Assembly (NCBI GenBank): GCA_025642065.1
Contig: JAODUP010000471.1
Coordinates: 292,001-356,000 of the forward strand
Length of the DNA: 64,000 nt
Direction: 5' to 3'
Source: Paralvinella palmiformis
Lineage: Eukaryota; Annelida; Polychaeta; Terebellida; Alvinellidae
The position numbers and the translations under genes are program-made. This document shows positions 62,271 through 64,000 of this stretch, in pieces. Under the pieces are notes generated by a model, which was not told the origin of the DNA, did not search any database, and was given only the letters and a program-made list of their open reading frames with translations. Position 1 is the stretch's first letter. Each line of letters starts with the position of its first letter.

Positions 62271-63326
62271 ATCTGTTATATATTGCTTGTCTTTTCGTAT
62301 TGCCCAGATGAAGAGGTCAGATCCGTGCCTCCCGACACTTTGAAGTATTACCTGAAGGGTCTAATGCCTGGCACCATATATAACTTCTATGTGGTGGCTA
62401 ATTACACAAATGGTCATCTACCGCATTCACTGACTGCATCACAGAAGACCAAAGGCTATGGGAGAGATAATCGTAAGTACAGTTGTACTTGGCTTACTTT
62501 ATAATTAATGTAACAAATGGAAAAGTTCTCAAATTTGTAAATTTTCTGTCTTTTAGGTAGTATTTATTGCCAGTCTTAGCTGACATGATTAATTGTATAA
62601 CTGAATGAATGCTGTGATATAGAAAAAAAATGTTGTCACACAGATGACATAAAATGCATGCCAACTTATGTACACCGTTTATTTCATACGATACTAAAAA
62701 AACTCAAGGGATTTCAGGACTCGTGAACCAACCAAATTGCTACTTGACACTCAATTCTAAAAGAAATGGATCTTTTTCACCATGATGGCAAAAGAAGAAG
62801 CATACAGTGTCATATACCATGAAGGCACACTGAAGAATGCCCGCAATGAGCTGCTACTGCCCAGTCATATATGGTTGGCTGCACTGCAAAACCTAACTAT
62901 GGAATGGGAAATACAAACCAAACAAAATAACTCTGTAATATATATATATATATATTATAAAGTTCTCTTTTAACTAATAAAGCTAGTCCTCCTCAGCAGT
63001 TTTTCACCCATCAGAATTTATATTTGGTCATCCCTGTGTCTGCAAGGGCAGTTAAAAGTATGCTGGCTCTAGAAGGATATTAATTAGCATACTAGCAACA
63101 GATCCCACACTAACTATTTACCATCTACTTTCAGCTTGTCTCTGTAGTACCTGGGGTAGTAAATCAACGAAGTGTAACAATCAGACCGGTCAGTGTTCCT
63201 GTCAGAACAAGTACACAATAGGACGTCAGTGTGATTCCTGCTATACTGGGTATTATCATCATCCAAACCTAGGATGTGAGAAGTGTAACTGTCCAAATAA
63301 ACTGTCCAATGGCTCATGTGCTGTAG
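53462..63326 (+). CDS. Secreted/membrane FN3 plus laminin-EGF domain protein, 5' part
   Basis: Four exons (53462-53555, 58150-58317, 62308-62472, 63135-63326) join in one frame, all in phase 1, to give about 206 residues with no stop at the end. The order is: a signal peptide (hydrophobic core FTLTFILVLLNPCVLS), a fibronectin type III domain split by an intron (NITVENVSYTFILISWLPPL, then LKGLMPGTIYNFYVVANYTN), then one complete laminin-type EGF domain with eight cysteines and the start of another. The ATG has an ACCATGG context. Such proteins are extracellular matrix or cell-surface adhesion molecules. The gene continues beyond the right edge, so membrane anchor, total length and orthology cannot be judged; MEGF-like or laminin-related proteins are possible relatives. 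Confidence 0.85.
54185..54511. mobile_element. Probable hAT MITE in intron 1 of the FN3/LE gene
   Basis: The left end CAGGGTTCCCACGTGTCCTG and the inverted right end near 54500 (CTGGAACCAT) are related but decayed. Internal CCTGGAAA-type motifs repeat in both orientations. No clean target-site duplication is seen. Confidence 0.55.
55231..55429 (+). repeat. ~107-bp tandem duplication (FN3/LE intron 1)
   Basis: Two adjacent units begin at 55231 and 55338 and share GTTAAACAGGTTG and ACAAATTT blocks. They have diverged by roughly one base in six. Confidence 0.82.
56812..57380 (+). repeat. MITE-like direct repeats (FN3/LE intron 1)
   Basis: GTGTATAATGTGCA occurs near 56843 and 56909, and the variant GCGTATAACATGCACC near 57338, each followed by a GGAAAA stretch. 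The pattern resembles ends of a widespread class of small DNA elements, but the boundaries are unclear. Confidence 0.45.
58150..58317 (+). CDS. FN3/LE gene exon 2: first half of FN3 domain
   Basis: This phase 1 to phase 1 exon lies between TTTCAG and GTGAGT. It encodes the A to C strands of a fibronectin type III domain, with the conserved W of ISWLPPL and the Y of YQVKYSP. There are three possible N-glycosylation sites, at NIT, NVS and NAS. Confidence 0.87.
59391..59690 (+). repeat. ~30-bp minisatellite (FN3/LE intron 2)
   Basis: About ten units of TTGAATGAAAAGATGTATGT followed by CTGTGTG, with variation in the AAGATG/AAGCTG part. It keeps two minus-strand frames open for ~110 codons by repetition alone. 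Confidence 0.9.
59965..60257 (+). mobile_element. Old SINE related to family D (FN3/LE intron 2)
   Basis: A diverged tRNA-like head (CTCTGTGGCCAATTAGGC, B box GGGTTCAAATCTC) is followed by a body and an ACTC-repeat tail at 60240-60257. Confidence 0.6.
60340..60540 (+). mobile_element. SINE family A, copy 9 (FN3/LE intron 2)
   Basis: A full-length copy with a long ATC tail. ATAGATGAGTG flanks it on both sides (ending at 60339, and near 60542-60552). Confidence 0.9.
61631..61827 (+). mobile_element. SINE family A, copy 10 (FN3/LE intron 2)
   Basis: A full-length copy flanked by the perfect 12-bp duplication TCAGTGACTCAT (61619-61630 and 61828-61839). It lies 480 bases upstream of exon 3. Confidence 0.92.
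62231..62269 (+). repeat. AC microsatellite upstream of FN3/LE exon 3
   Basis: About 19 AC units ending 39 bases before the exon, between the exon and most plausible branch-point positions. Confidence 0.97.
62308..62472 (+). CDS. FN3/LE gene exon 3: second half of FN3 domain
   Basis: This phase 1 exon lies between TGCCCAG and GTAAGT. It carries the typical L-PGT-Y-F-V core of the FN3 E to G strands (LKGLMPGTIYNFYVVANYTN) and a short linker. An AC microsatellite lies just upstream in the intron (62231-62269). Confidence 0.88.
63135..63326 (+). CDS. FN3/LE gene exon 4: laminin EGF-like domain
   Basis: This phase 1 exon lies between TTTCAG and GTGAGT. The cysteine spacing CLCSTWGSKSTKC, GQCSCQ, GRQCDSCYTGYY and LGCEKCNC is that of a laminin-type EGF domain. 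A second domain starts with CNCPNKLSNGSC and must continue in an exon outside the window. Confidence 0.9.
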
Positions 63327-64000
63327 GTGAGTAGATGGTGATGTTGACACACGCATACACACACACACATCTCTCTCTTCAACGCCAGACTAGTCGGACC
63401 TGTATCGATATATGGTTCATAGAGGTAGGATTTATTTAGTTATTCAAACCCAGAATTAAGCTGAGGTCAGCATCTGAGGTGTCAAAATTTATACATACAG
63501 GTTTCTTTTGGACCACAGAAAATAACTGTTGAAAGTAAACTGTGGTGTCAAAATAGTTATGATATGTATGTAGCAAGTCACCAATGAATCACATGCCTGT
63601 GTTGTTTGCTGTGAGCTGTGGTATCAAATGGCATGTTTTTGTACGTAGCATATGTAGCCGCATTCCTGTGGGTCATGAACATATTTGATGATGTATGTAA
63701 TAAGAAATTAGCCGGTTCCCACAGGCTGATGAGTAGACCAGACGCATGCATATGTATATGCATATATGTATCAATATGTGGAGGTATAGAACATTTTATA
63801 TTTAGATTGATGTATGTATAGTTTATGTATTTATGGAGGTAGGTCTCAAAGGATGTTTAGATATGTTGATACTCTGTGCCTGTTGCCTCTCTATATGTAT
63901 CCAAAACATACACACCTAAACCTCATTCCAGGTGTTTTAAAGCATTTTACAATAGAATTCTTTATATCACACATTTTTTATTCAGCACGTTGATGCTTGG

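Noticed and set aside
63930..64000. Possible further exon of the FN3/LE gene after CATTCCAG
   Set aside because: The phase-compatible translation has no cysteine pattern of a laminin EGF domain and soon meets a stop.

Overview
The window looks like nuclear DNA of a metazoan, most likely a lophotrochozoan and plausibly a marine gastropod mollusc. It is AT-rich and gene-poor, with GT-AG introns of 0.1 to 4.6 kb. Simple-sequence repeats are very dense, and there are several families of tRNA-derived SINEs, broken non-LTR retrotransposons and hAT-type DNA transposons. Nothing bacterial, viral or CRISPR-like is present. The taxon is inferred from repeat content and protein resemblance, not from a diagnostic marker.

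Four protein-coding loci are supported. (1) and (2): two intronless rhodopsin-class GPCR genes on the minus strand (10140-11165 and 17520-18530), 6.4 kb apart. They resemble adenosine receptors in TM5, ICL3 and the region after TM7, but lack the residues that bind adenosine. A 268-bp stretch covering TM1 to TM3 is almost identical between them at DNA level, while the rest has diverged, which suggests gene conversion. (3): a complete seven-exon zeta-crystallin/quinone oxidoreductase gene (CRYZ-like) on the plus strand (37727-44838), with every intron in phase 0. Its introns hold several transposons, including a SINE that ends 19 bases before exon 5. (4): the 5' part of a plus-strand gene for a secreted or membrane protein (53462 to beyond 63326): signal peptide, one fibronectin type III domain split over two exons, then laminin-type EGF domains, all exons in phase 1. 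It runs off the right edge.

Layout: 1-9.7 kb is repeat-rich intergenic DNA with a duplicated element carrying a CTCF-like motif. 9.7-19.4 kb holds the GPCR pair and LINE/SINE debris. 19.4-22 kb has minisatellites and a SINE. 22-25.5 kb is a ~400-bp repeat split by a 2.4-kb hAT-like element that still encodes transposase fragments. 25.5-30 kb is microsatellite-rich. 30-32 kb and 47.1-48.1 kb are two copies of an unidentified dispersed repeat. 34.3-36.3 kb is a scrambled copy of the hAT-like element next to SINEs. 37.7-44.8 kb is CRYZ-like. 45-53.4 kb contains a broken LINE reverse transcriptase, SINEs and a second hAT transposase fragment. 53.4-64 kb is the FN3/laminin-EGF gene.

No functional link between the four genes is evident. 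I found no convincing previously undescribed multi-gene system. The most unusual items are the conversion tract and missing activation/ligand residues in the GPCR pair, the hAT-like element whose inverted ends are built from a variable number of 15-bp tandem units (with an empty-site paralogue 0.5 kb away), and the SINE abutting a splice acceptor.
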